Origin: CAZVVG01 sp964630615
GTDB lineage: Bacteria; Patescibacteriota; Minisyncoccia; Moranbacterales; UBA2206
Reading direction: 5' to 3'
Length of the DNA stretch: 18,404 nt
Assembly: GCA_964630615.1 (NCBI GenBank)
Contig: CAZVVG010000012.1
Location: 1-18,404, forward strand
Notes under the pieces: generated by a model
Database searches by the model: none
What the model was told of the DNA's origin: nothing
What the model saw: only the letters and a program-made list of their open reading frames with translations
Shown: positions 7,161-13,343 of the stretch, one piece after another
Position numbering within the stretch: the stretch's first letter is position 1
Layout: each line of letters begins with the position of its first letter
Position numbers and translations under genes: made by a program

Positions 7161-7231
7161 AGGTCCGAAGCGGAGTTGAACCGCTGTAAAAGGTTTTGCA
7201 GACCTTTGCCTAACCGCTCGGCCATCGGACC
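7161..7231 (-). tRNA. tRNA-Cys(GCA)
   Basis: Minus strand: acceptor GGTCCGA / TCGGACC, D-arm GCCGAGCGGTTAGGC, anticodon stem AGGTC/ACCTT region with loop containing GCA, T-arm GCGG TTCAACT CCGC. The discriminator is T, as expected for tRNA-Cys. CCA is not encoded (CTT follows), so the CCA-adding enzyme is needed. Confidence 0.93.
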
Positions 7232-7252
7232 GCTAGTTTTTCATAAAGGGGG

Positions 7253-7292
7253 ATAATAAATCTAGATTAACAAAAAGAACTTTTCCGGTCAA
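7253..7292 (-). promoter_or_regulatory. Possible promoter of tRNA-Cys / tRNA-Leu(TAA)
   Basis: On the minus strand TTGACC (7292-7287) stands 17 nt before TAATCT (7269-7264), and a better -10-like TATTAT lies at 7258-7253, about 20 nt before tRNA-Cys. Which -10 is used is unclear; the element is placed between the upstream gene's terminator and the tRNA. Confidence 0.4.
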
Positions 7293-7295
7293 ACA

Positions 7296-7324
7296 AAAAC
7301 GTTCCTTTTTTTGAGGAACGTTTT
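7296..7324 (-). terminator. Intrinsic terminator of the 3D-domain gene
   Basis: Perfect stem AAAACGTTCC (7296-7305) with GGAACGTTTT (7315-7324), 9-nt loop. On the minus strand the stem is followed by a T-rich tail, ending the transcript of the gene whose stop is at 7333. Confidence 0.85.
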
Positions 7325-7332
7325 GGCTTTAA

Positions 7333-7905
7333 TTAATTAACTACTTCAGCCAGGATATTTTTTCTGCCGAAAGCAAAAGCCTGTTTTTTCGTTTGCATAT
7401 AGATGTCAAAGTGATTGCCCTTGATAGCTCCCCCTCGGTCTTCGCAGACGTAAGTTCCCAGGCCTTCAATTTTGATTTTAACGCCAAAGGGAAAATGGGG
7501 AGGACAAGCTAGGGTTTGCTTTTCTTTGACTTTAACTCCGCTTGCGGTAATACCGTCACTTTTTCCGCATTCATCAGCGGCGGCTGTATAAGCGGAAGCA
7601 TTAATGAGAAATTTTTCTTTAGGCAAGACAGTTTTATTGATCTTCCCAGAAAAACGAGCCAATATTTTTTCCCGTTTAATTTCCTCGGGAGTTTTTATGG
7701 GTTCATAGCCTTCAAAATTGTAAGGGATTTTTCCAATTTTTGGATTTTGGATTTGCAGCTTTCCGTTAACGATATTGAAATTTTCTTCTATTGTAAAATT
7801 TGTTTTTGTTTCATTAGCACTTTGAGTTACCCCTGCCAGGGCGTATTGAGGAGCGCTCATGGTTAGAATCATTGGCAAGGCGATTAAAAGCCTAATGATA
7901 CGCAT
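7333..7905 (-). CDS. Exported 3D-domain (RlpA/MltA-type beta-barrel) protein
   Basis: The 190-residue product starts with a signal peptide (MRIIRLLIALPMILTMSAPQYALAG, cleavage probably near residue 24-25) and ends in a 3D domain (about 98-190): INASAYTAAADECGKSDGITASG, LACPPHFPFGVKIKIEG, TYVCEDRGGAIKGNHFDIYM. The three conserved aspartates of the 3D fold can be seen in DECGKSDG, CEDRGG and HFDIY. The fold belongs to the double-psi beta-barrels of lytic transglycosylases and related cell-wall enzymes, so a role in peptidoglycan cleavage outside the membrane is likely but the substrate is inferred. It has a strong promoter and a palindrome at its transcription start. No Shine-Dalgarno sequence is seen before ATG 7905. 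Confidence 0.9.
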   Translation of the reverse strand: MRIIRLLIALPMILTMSAPQYALAGVTQSANETKTNFTIEENFNIVNGKLQIQNPKIGKIPYNFEGYEPIKTPEEIKREKILARFSGKINKTVLPKEKFLINASAYTAAADECGKSDGITASGVKVKEKQTLACPPHFPFGVKIKIEGLGTYVCEDRGGAIKGNHFDIYMQTKKQAFAFGRKNILAEVVN

Positions 7906-7930
7906 TATTTAAAGCTTAATTGTTAAGGGT

Positions 7931-7955
7931 TATCATGGAAAGACTTTCCAGGATA
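7931..7955. promoter_or_regulatory. Palindromic operator candidate at the start of the 3D-domain transcript
   Basis: TGGAAAG (7936-7942), one base, CTTTCCA (7944-7950), flanked by TATC (7931-7934) and GATA (7952-7955), an interrupted 25-bp palindrome. It starts about where transcription should begin (the -10 ends at 7963). A one-base centre makes it better as a DNA site for a dimeric regulator than as an RNA hairpin. Confidence 0.55.
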
Positions 7956-7962
7956 ACTGACC

Positions 7963-7991
7963 AGTATAACAAAAAAATAGCTCCCTGTCAA
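7963..7991 (-). promoter_or_regulatory. Sigma-70 type promoter of the 3D-domain gene
   Basis: Minus strand: TTGACA (7991-7986), 17-nt spacer, TATACT (7968-7963). A full consensus -35, optimal spacing and a 5/6 -10 make this the strongest promoter in the window. The leader to ATG 7905 would be about 50 nt. Confidence 0.85.
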
Positions 7992-8067
7992 AGGTGCTTA
8001 AACAAAAAAGCTTTAAATGAGCCAATTTAATTTTGGCAGTAATTTAATTAAGGCTTAAAGAAGGGAT

Positions 8068-8097
8068 AAAAAAGAAAATTACCTTTTAGGTAATTTT
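8068..8097 (-). terminator. Intrinsic terminator of the 402-residue membrane-anchored protein gene
   Basis: AAAATTACC (8075-8083) and GGTAATTTT (8089-8097) form a perfect 9-bp stem with a 5-nt loop. On the minus strand it is followed by C and six Ts. It stands 30 nt after the stop codon at 8128. Confidence 0.8.
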
Positions 8098-8127
8098 GTT
8101 TTAAATAAAGCTAAAAACTTTTAATAA

Positions 8128-9336
8128 TTAGCGCTTCCCTTTTAAAATTGAATTGATTTCAGCTTCATCCTTGCAGGAATATTTTTTATCCGGTGAATAG
8201 AATCTTTTTTTCGGCCCGTAACAGCCATTATTAGTTCGGTCTAAAACAGCGAAATAAGGCATTAAAAAAGCCATATCTTTTTCAGTAAAAAAAGTATAAA
8301 GATTTTCTAGTGTTTTTGCCCTATTTTCCCGACTCATCCTGGCAAAAGTGCTCATATCATCAGAGCGAATGCCGCTCCAATCTAGATGTAGGAAAACATT
8401 ATTAGCCTTAGAAGCAAATTGCTCATGCCAAAGAAGAGCCCAGCAACTTCCTTTTTTGGAAAGACAAGGCCCGTCTTCAATATTCCCCTGGCTGTCAATT
8501 CCTACTCCCCCCTCAATGTAGTCAAAAATTTTCAGATACTCCTCGTCAGTAATGGCGTTAGTTTGGGCTCCGATAAAAATCTGAATTCCTTTTTCTTTGG
8601 CGTAATCTCTCATCTCTTTGGCAATTTCTGGAGCGACAGGCTTTGATCCATTGCTCTCTTGGAGAAATATTTGTCCAAAAAGAAAGCTTTGGATGCCAAT
8701 GTCCATAGCTTTTCGGGTAATGTATCTTAAATAACTGCGATATTCTTCTTTTTCAAAGCTGGGCTTGCAGGTACGGAATCCCCAGGCTCCGGTGCTTCCC
8801 TTGCGGCACATCTTGTCAAAATCAAAATAGCGATGTTCCTCCTCATTGTAGTATTTAGCTTTCTGATTAAGCGCTTCGGCGATAAACATACCGTAAACAA
8901 TATTTGGCCGATCGATCTTTTGCATCATTTCTTGGGCAAAATAGAAATCCGGTGGCACCAGCCAGGTCTCCAGGGCTCGGTGGAGATAATAGCAGTTGGA
9001 ACGCTGAATCAGGCTGGCCAAATCGTCGGCATACTCCTTGCCGTAACTAGAAAGAAAACCGTCAGTAACGCAACCTTGGGTTTTCATTTTTCTGAGGGAA
9101 AGAGGTTTGGGTTGAAACATTTTTTTATCTTCGGGCGTATAGGTGTAGCGCTTTTCTCGAGGAGGAATTTTTATCTCTGGTATATCAGTCGTGATTTTTG
9201 AAGAAAGAGTCAAGACAACAGCGATTAAGACAAGGGAAAGAGCGGTTAAAAAAATGACCACCCTGGAGAAGGGTAAAGTTTTTTTCCAGAAAGAAAACTT
9301 TTTTTTGGGGCGGTAAATATCCATAAAGCAAATCAT
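8128..9336 (-). CDS. Membrane-anchored extracytoplasmic protein of unknown family, possibly a TIM-barrel hydrolase
   Basis: I do not recognise a named family. The protein has a Lys-rich N-terminus, one membrane segment (about residues 25-45, VVIFLTALSLVLIAVVLTL) and a large outer domain. That domain has eight cysteines, suggesting disulfides and an outside location. Strand-like segments ending in polar residues recur: SFLFGQIFLQES, IQIFIGAQTN, YIEGGVGID, VFLHLDWSG, FLMPYFAVLD. This rhythm resembles glycoside-hydrolase TIM barrels with acidic residues at strand ends, but that is inference. ATG 9324 (residue 5) is an equally likely start: a -10-like TATCAT at 9342-9337 would place transcription start beyond ATG 9336. 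It forms its own unit with a terminator at 8068-8097. Confidence 0.85.
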   Translation of the reverse strand: MICFMDIYRPKKKFSFWKKTLPFSRVVIFLTALSLVLIAVVLTLSSKITTDIPEIKIPPREKRYTYTPEDKKMFQPKPLSLRKMKTQGCVTDGFLSSYGKEYADDLASLIQRSNCYYLHRALETWLVPPDFYFAQEMMQKIDRPNIVYGMFIAEALNQKAKYYNEEEHRYFDFDKMCRKGSTGAWGFRTCKPSFEKEEYRSYLRYITRKAMDIGIQSFLFGQIFLQESNGSKPVAPEIAKEMRDYAKEKGIQIFIGAQTNAITDEEYLKIFDYIEGGVGIDSQGNIEDGPCLSKKGSCWALLWHEQFASKANNVFLHLDWSGIRSDDMSTFARMSRENRAKTLENLYTFFTEKDMAFLMPYFAVLDRTNNGCYGPKKRFYSPDKKYSCKDEAEINSILKGKR

Positions 9337-9352
9337 ATGATAGCACGGAATT

Positions 9353-9373
9353 AAAAAAAATCCCAGGCTGGGA
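9353..9373 (-). terminator. Likely terminator of the tRNA-rich transcript
   Basis: TCCCAG (9361-9366), one base, CTGGGA (9368-9373); on the minus strand the stem is followed by eight Ts (9360-9353). The stem is short, effectively 5 bp with a 3-nt loop. It lies downstream of tRNA-Gly and just before the next minus-strand gene. A second imperfect hairpin occurs at 9470-9491. The rest of 9374-9496 shows nothing further. Confidence 0.5.
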
Positions 9374-9496
9374 AAATTCTAAACACAAATAATATTGTTG
9401 AATTTTTATAGTAGTAATTTTCTATCTGTATTATCAGTGATGCTCATTCATAAAAATTTTCTAACAAATAAAGGCTTATAAAAGCTTTTTAACCTG

Positions 9497-9568
9497 AGCG
9501 GGTAACGGGAATTGAACCCGTCTCTCGTCCTTGGCAAGGACGTATAATAGCCACTATACGATACCCGC
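9497..9568 (-). tRNA. tRNA-Gly(GCC)
   Basis: Minus strand: acceptor GCGGGTA / TACCCGC, anticodon stem GTCCT/AGGAC with loop TGCCA region giving GCC, T-arm ACGGG TTCAATT CCCGT. The discriminator is T, as in tRNA-Gly. CCA is not encoded (CAG follows). Confidence 0.94.
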
Positions 9569-9572
9569 CTTT

Positions 9573-9634
9573 GTCTTGCTAAAGCGAGACTACGGCGAGC
9601 AGGCCCGCCAGTAATCCGCAAAAGCGGACTGGGC
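9573..9634. repeat. Two inverted repeats in the tRNA-Phe/tRNA-Gly spacer
   Basis: GTCTTGCT (9573-9580) pairs with AGCGAGAC (9583-9590) with one G-T wobble; CCAG-TAA-TCCGC (9608-9619) pairs with GCGGA-CTGG (9624-9632) around an AAAA loop. They are much more GC-rich than the surrounding spacer DNA. Confidence 0.55.
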
Positions 9635-9646
9635 TATATTTTGGTG

Positions 9647-9702
9647 TGCCGAAGGGCAGAGTTGAACTGCCGACGCAAGGATTTTCAGTCCTTCGCTCTA
9701 CC
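9647..9702 (-). tRNA. tRNA-Phe(GAA), 5' part lost in assembly gap
   Basis: Minus strand: end of the D-stem GGTAGAGC, anticodon stem AGGAC/ATCCT region with loop CTGAAAA giving GAA, T-arm GGCAG TTCAACT CTGCC, acceptor 3' strand CTTCGGC and discriminator A at 9647. CCA is not encoded. The 5' acceptor and most of the D-arm fall in the N run. Confidence 0.9.
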
Positions 9703-9712
9703 NNNNNNNNNN
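9703..9712. other. Assembly gap (10 Ns)
   Basis: The gap separates the 3' part of tRNA-Phe from the 5' part of another tRNA. Each side has its own D-stem strand (GAGC), so at least about 60 nt are missing and the gap length is nominal. Confidence 0.95.
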
Positions 9713-9746
9713 AACGAGATGCTCTAACCAACTGAGCTAATTGTCC
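9713..9746 (-). tRNA. tRNA 5' half, probably tRNA-Val (anticodon in gap)
   Basis: Minus strand: acceptor GGACAAT, TA, D-arm GCTCAGTTGGTTAGAGC, A26, anticodon stem TCTCG and T32-T33, then Ns. The anticodon-stem start TCTCG-TT resembles tRNA-Val genes (CTCG-TT-GAC or TAC), but the anticodon itself is not visible. Confidence 0.55.
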
Positions 9747-9778
9747 GCCAACCGGGAAAAGAAATTAATTTCATTCTT

Positions 9779-9863
9779 TGGTGGGGATAGAGGGACTCGA
9801 ACCCTCACGCCATAGAGGCCACGCCCCTCAAACGTGTGTGTATACCAATTCCACCATATCCCC
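9779..9863 (-). tRNA. tRNA-Leu(GAG)
   Basis: Minus strand: acceptor GGGGATA / TATCCCC, D-arm TGGTGGAATTGGTATACA, anticodon stem CACGT/GCGTG with loop TTGAGGG giving GAG, class II variable arm, T-arm GAGGG TTCGAGT CCCTC, discriminator A and encoded CCA. It begins 14 nt after the rplS stop, so it is likely co-transcribed. Confidence 0.93.
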
Positions 9864-9877
9864 TCTTTTTCCCTTTT

Positions 9878-10210
9878 TTAAGCTTTCTTTTTTGAACCAG
9901 ATTTTCTCATGAAATAAAGCTTGGCCCGGCGGACGGGAGTTTTTTTAACTAGTTCAATTTTTTCAATTCCTGGGGAAAGAACAGGTAAAATCATTTCTAC
10001 TCCAATTCCATCGGAAACCTTGCGAACCGTCAGTGTGGGAGAAGAACTTTGTTTTCCCTTGAGAGCAATGACAATGCCCTCAAAGATTTGAATTCTTTCC
10101 TTGTCCCCTTCCTTAATTTTTTTATGGACTTTGACGATATCTCCTGGTTGAAAATCCATTTTTTTTCCTTTTCTTTGAAACTGATTGAATTCCACTATCT
10201 TTTTTTGCAT
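9878..10210 (-). CDS. rplS: 50S ribosomal protein L19 (bL19)
   Basis: L19 sits at the 30S-50S interface of the large subunit. Family segments are clear: FQPGDIVKVHKKIKEGDKERIQIFEGIVIA, TLTVRKVSDGIGVEMILPVLSPGIEKIELVKK and VRRAKLYFMR. At 110 residues it is normal. The N-terminal ATG at 10210 matches the family's short leading helix; ATG 10159 would start too late. No Shine-Dalgarno sequence precedes the ATG. The usual trmD-rimM neighbours are absent; instead rluD lies upstream and a tRNA run downstream. Confidence 0.96.
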   Translation of the reverse strand: MQKKIVEFNQFQRKGKKMDFQPGDIVKVHKKIKEGDKERIQIFEGIVIALKGKQSSSPTLTVRKVSDGIGVEMILPVLSPGIEKIELVKKTPVRRAKLYFMRKSGSKKKA

Positions 10211-10218
10211 TGTTTTTT

Positions 10219-10224
10219 AATATA
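10219..10224 (-). promoter_or_regulatory. Possible -10 element before rplS
   Basis: The minus strand reads TATATT 8 nt before the ATG. If used, the rplS mRNA would have almost no leader. The matching -35 is poor, so this is tentative; read-through from rluD is the alternative. Confidence 0.35.
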
Positions 10225-10285
10225 CTCTAAGTCGGTTTAAACAAAATAAACTCACCTGCGGAGTATTGCTTAAGAATTAAATTGG

Positions 10286-11260
10286 CTAGTTAATCTTAAC
10301 TTTTGGTCCCATTTTCGTCAAGGGCAAGGAGGGTTCCAAGTCTTGGAGAAAATCAGAAAAATCTTGTGGCAATTTGGTTTTAAATTGAAAAAATTTCCCT
10401 CGGAAATTAAATTCAATCTTTTTAGCGTGAAGTAGCTGTCTTGAAGGCCGGAAAAGTTTTCCTCTCCCCCTTTTTTTCTTATAAATTTTATCTCCAGCGA
10501 TTGGATGTCCAAGAGAAGCCAAGTGAACGCGGATTTGGTGAGTGCGTCCGGTTTTCGGGAAAACGGCCAGCAGAGAAAAATCCCCCAAAATCTTTAGTCG
10601 TTTGTATTCGGTCTCGGCTTTTCTAATTTTCCTCTGAGTTTTTGCGGAAGCGATTAGTTGCTTTTTATAATTTTTTGAACGGGCTAAATCTTTTTGGATT
10701 ACTCCTTGTTTGTTTTTCATAATTCCCTCAACCAAAGCCAGGTATTCCTTGCGCACTTTTTTTTCCTGAAAAGATTTTTTTAATTCCTCAAAAGCTTTTT
10801 GGTTTCTGGCGAAAATAAGGACTCCCGAAGTTTCCTTATCCAGCCGGTGAACAATTCCGGGGCGTAAAAAAGAACCGGCCGAACCGTCTCCCACCTTGGC
10901 GCTTTCAGGAAATTCGGCTAGGAGTCCGTTGACCAAAGTATTATTCTCCCCTCTTTTTGCCGGATGAACCTTTAATCCGGCTGGCTTATTAACAACCGCG
11001 AAATCTTTGTTTTTAAAAATAATTTCCACAGTTATTTTTTTATTGGGCAAAATCTGATTAGGAGTTTTTTCCAAGCGGACTCTTATCCGATCGCCCTTTT
11101 TCACCAAATAGCTAGGCTTTATTTTTTTTTCATTAACTAAAATGTTCCCCACTTTTAGGCTCCGGATAATTTCCGCCCGCGGTTGGTTAGAAAAAAAATT
11201 CCGAACCAGGAATTTATCAATTCTTAGAGTTAAGTTTTCTTTGACGATTATGGTTTTCAT
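10286..11260 (-). CDS. rluD: Ribosomal large-subunit pseudouridine synthase, RluD family
   Basis: The enzyme converts uridines of 23S rRNA to pseudouridine. An S4 RNA-binding domain (about residues 12-60: LRIDKFLVRNF, AEIIRSLKVGNILVN, KKGDRIRV) precedes the catalytic domain with VVNKPAGLKVHP (89-100), GIVHRLDKETSGVLIF (135-150, catalytic D141) and GRTHQIRVHLASLGHPIAGDKIY. The 324-residue length fits RluC/RluD. The assignment to RluD rather than RluC is by overall layout only. ATG 11260 is 7 nt after the 3' end of tRNA-Leu(TAG), and no Shine-Dalgarno sequence fits in that space, so initiation must work on a very short leader or within a tRNA-mRNA precursor. Confidence 0.92.
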   Translation of the reverse strand: MKTIIVKENLTLRIDKFLVRNFFSNQPRAEIIRSLKVGNILVNEKKIKPSYLVKKGDRIRVRLEKTPNQILPNKKITVEIIFKNKDFAVVNKPAGLKVHPAKRGENNTLVNGLLAEFPESAKVGDGSAGSFLRPGIVHRLDKETSGVLIFARNQKAFEELKKSFQEKKVRKEYLALVEGIMKNKQGVIQKDLARSKNYKKQLIASAKTQRKIRKAETEYKRLKILGDFSLLAVFPKTGRTHQIRVHLASLGHPIAGDKIYKKKRGRGKLFRPSRQLLHAKKIEFNFRGKFFQFKTKLPQDFSDFLQDLEPSLPLTKMGPKVKIN

Positions 11261-11267
11261 TATAGGG

Positions 11268-11351
11268 TGCCGCGGAAAGGACTTGAACCTTCACACCCTT
11301 GCGGGTACCAGCTCCTAAAGCTGGCGTGTCTGCCAATTTCACCACCGCGGC
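11268..11351 (-). tRNA. tRNA-Leu(TAG)
   Basis: Minus strand: acceptor GCCGCGG / CCGCGGC, D-arm TGGTGAAATTGGCAGACA, anticodon stem CCAGC/GCTGG with loop TTTAGGA giving TAG, variable arm ACCCGCAAGGGT, T-arm AAGG TTCAAGT CCTT, discriminator A, then CCC, so CCA is not encoded. Its 3' end is 7 nt before the rluD start. Confidence 0.95.
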
Positions 11352-11372
11352 TTAATTTTTTTTAAAATTTTA

Positions 11373-11666
11373 TTATCCCAGGATATTTTTTAGACGTTGC
11401 GCTTCTTCTTTGAGTGGCCCGTCTTCTTCGTACTCGCCGTGATGACGAGTGGCTTTTCCGTAGGTTCTTCTTTTTTGATCAAGATGCAAATTAAGGATTA
11501 AGTCATTTTTGAAACAAGTAGCATAAATGTGGAAGCGGGGAAAGCCGGCGGAAGCCAAAGGACGAACGAAGCTCATGGCCTTTCCGTCATTTCCTTGAAA
11601 GTGGTATCCGGCCTGTCGCAAAACTGTTCCAGGATTACGCTTAAAATTTTTTATTTCAATTTGCAT
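11373..11666 (-). CDS. Conserved hypothetical protein of 97 residues
   Basis: No function can be given. The protein is small, basic and without signal peptide or membrane segment. Its pattern (KNFKRNPGTVLRQAGYHFQ, then MSFVRPLASAGFPRFHIYA, then LNLHLDQKRRTYG and a His-rich RHHGEYE) resembles a small protein I have seen as a conserved hypothetical in Patescibacteria genomes; this is recollection, not a search. The charged C-terminus and placement between tRNA-Val and tRNA-Leu, next to cca and rluD, suggest a link to translation, but this is inference from position. The start is 15 nt after the tRNA-Val 3' end with no Shine-Dalgarno sequence. Confidence 0.8.
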   Translation of the reverse strand: MQIEIKNFKRNPGTVLRQAGYHFQGNDGKAMSFVRPLASAGFPRFHIYATCFKNDLILNLHLDQKRRTYGKATRHHGEYEEDGPLKEEAQRLKNILG

Positions 11667-11681
11667 AGCAATTTATCTATG

Positions 11682-11755
11682 TGGTCGCTAGAAGATTTGA
11701 ACTTCTGACCTTTCCGATGTGAACGGAACGCTCTAACCAGCTGAGCTAAGCGACC
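11682..11755 (-). tRNA. tRNA-Val(CAC)
   Basis: Minus strand: acceptor GGTCGCT / AGCGACC, D-arm GCTCAGCTGGTTAGAGC, anticodon stem TTCCG/CGGAA with loop TTCACAT giving CAC, T-arm AGAAG TTCAAAT CTTCT, discriminator A; CCA is not encoded (CAT follows). It starts 9 nt after the cca stop. Confidence 0.95.
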
Positions 11756-11764
11756 CTCACTTTT

Positions 11765-13231
11765 TTATTTTACCCAATGCTTGCTTTTAATTTCCTGGTC
11801 CTCTTCTTCTTTTTTTTCTTCAATCTTTATCTTAGCGGCTTTTCTCAAGTTTTCAAGATTTTCTTTTTTTAATATCTGGCTTCTTTTCAGGAGGAAATTT
11901 TTCTCATTCTTTTTCGGATCTTCAATTACCTCTGAAAGCAGCACGTCCAAAATTGCGCCAATTTTTGGACCCGGCTTTATTTCTAACTCTTTTATCAAAT
12001 CGTTTCCGTTAATTTTTAACATTTTGACAGAAAGCGGGTCAGTTGAAACTTTCTCAACAACATATTCTAAGTGTCGCAATTTATAGGGTTTGGCCTTGGG
12101 GGTTCCGGATCCCAGTCGGTCAGCAATCCGCAAATCAATCAAATCTTTCATATTTTCCAATCCAACTCTTTGAATTAATTTGCGAACAGAGCTTTCTGTC
12201 ACCTCCTCCGGAGTATAGTAGAACATATGGTTGCTAATCAGCAGCCTAACCTTGGCAACAATTTCTTCAGAGAATCTAAGCCGTTTCAAAATTTTTTCCG
12301 CCAAACGGGCTCCCGCATGATCATGATTGTAAAAAGTAGCATAAAGCCCTTCCCCTCTTTTAGTTTGGGGTTTTGCAATATCGTGAAGTAAAGCGGCTAA
12401 GCGCACCTCCAGTTTCTGGGAGGGACAAAATTTTAAAGATAAAAGACTGTGCTTGTATATTGTGTAAATATGGTGCCGGTTTTGTTTTACCCCAACTCCT
12501 TCCTCTAATTCCGGAAGAATAAATTTTAATAACCCAGTTTTTCTTAGCATTTCCACTCCCCCGGCTGGATCCGGGGAAAGAATTATTTTAACAAATTCCA
12601 CCTGAATTCTTTCCTGAGAAATATGCTTTAAAAAAGGGGAATTCTGCCTAATCGCAAAAAAAGTTTTTTCTTCAATGGAAAAATCCAGCTGGCAAGAAAA
12701 ACGAATCGCTCGCAGCATTCGTAAGGCGTCTTCAGAAAATCTTGCTTCCGGAATCCCCACCGCCCGAATAATTTTTTCCTGCAAATCTTTTTTTCCGAAG
12801 AATAAATCAATTAATTCCGGAGTGTTTTTCGTTAACGCCAAGGCCATGGCGTTGATGGTGAAGTCTCTTCGCTTCAGATCGTCCGTAAGCTTTTTGGCAA
12901 AATGAATTTCATCCGGATGACGCTTATCGGAATATTTTGATTCCTGTCGATAAGTAGTGATTTCTACTATTTTCTTTTCAGGTTCCGCTTTCTCTCCTCG
13001 TTTATTTTTACTAATTTTAACTCCCACCGTGCCGAATCGATTTTCATAGAAACTATCGGGAAAAATTTTTACAATTTCTTCCGGACGGGCGCTGGTAGTA
13101 ATATCCCAATCTTCAGGTTCTTTTTTTAAAAGCCAATCACGAACGCATCCTCCTACCGCAAAAGCTTCAAAGCCTGCTTTGTTAATTTTATGAATTATTC
13201 CTTCTATGCTTTTAGGAATTTTATCGGACAT
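11765..13231 (-). CDS. cca: CCA-adding enzyme / tRNA nucleotidyltransferase with HD domain
   Basis: The enzyme adds or repairs the 3' CCA of tRNAs using CTP and ATP. Class II nucleotidyltransferase motifs: GGCVRD (27-32), the metal-binding DWD (41-43), RRDFTINAMA (121-130) and the AEDALRMLRAIRF-like SEDALRMLRAIRF. A C-terminal HD domain follows (LLHDIAKP, H283-D284; also NHDHAGARLAEK). The closing tail from about 460 is Lys/Glu-rich. At 488 residues it is in the range of HD-containing members. The ATG is 5 nt after the encoded CCA of tRNA-Arg, with no Shine-Dalgarno sequence. Six of the ten tRNA genes here with a visible 3' end lack an encoded CCA, so the enzyme is needed by its own neighbours. 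Confidence 0.94.
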   Translation of the reverse strand: MSDKIPKSIEGIIHKINKAGFEAFAVGGCVRDWLLKKEPEDWDITTSARPEEIVKIFPDSFYENRFGTVGVKISKNKRGEKAEPEKKIVEITTYRQESKYSDKRHPDEIHFAKKLTDDLKRRDFTINAMALALTKNTPELIDLFFGKKDLQEKIIRAVGIPEARFSEDALRMLRAIRFSCQLDFSIEEKTFFAIRQNSPFLKHISQERIQVEFVKIILSPDPAGGVEMLRKTGLLKFILPELEEGVGVKQNRHHIYTIYKHSLLSLKFCPSQKLEVRLAALLHDIAKPQTKRGEGLYATFYNHDHAGARLAEKILKRLRFSEEIVAKVRLLISNHMFYYTPEEVTESSVRKLIQRVGLENMKDLIDLRIADRLGSGTPKAKPYKLRHLEYVVEKVSTDPLSVKMLKINGNDLIKELEIKPGPKIGAILDVLLSEVIEDPKKNEKNFLLKRSQILKKENLENLRKAAKIKIEEKKEEEDQEIKSKHWVK

Positions 13232-13236
13232 CTAAC

Positions 13237-13312
13237 TGGTGCTCTCGGTAGGAATCGAACCTACGACGCCCGCCTTAGGACGGCGGCGCTCTATCCACTG
13301 AGCTACGAGAGC
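13237..13312 (-). tRNA. tRNA-Arg(CCT)
   Basis: Minus strand: acceptor GCTCTCG / CGAGAGC, D-arm GCTCAGTGGATAGAGC, anticodon stem CCGCC/GGCGG with loop GTCCTAA giving CCT, T-arm GTAGG TTCGATT CCTAC, discriminator A and encoded CCA. Its 3' end is 5 nt before the cca start codon. Confidence 0.95.
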
Positions 13313-13343
13313 AACCCTTAAGTAATTTAGAAAATAAAAGTTG

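Noticed and set aside
10249..10265. Hairpin in ACTCACCTGCGGAGT between rluD and rplS as a terminator
   Set aside because: Only four outer base pairs form and the inner bases mismatch; the following sequence is not a clean T-tract.
11258..11264. TATAAT at the start of the rluD-type gene as a -10 promoter element
   Set aside because: It overlaps the ATG, so transcription would begin inside the gene, and the -35 region lies in the tRNA without a good match.
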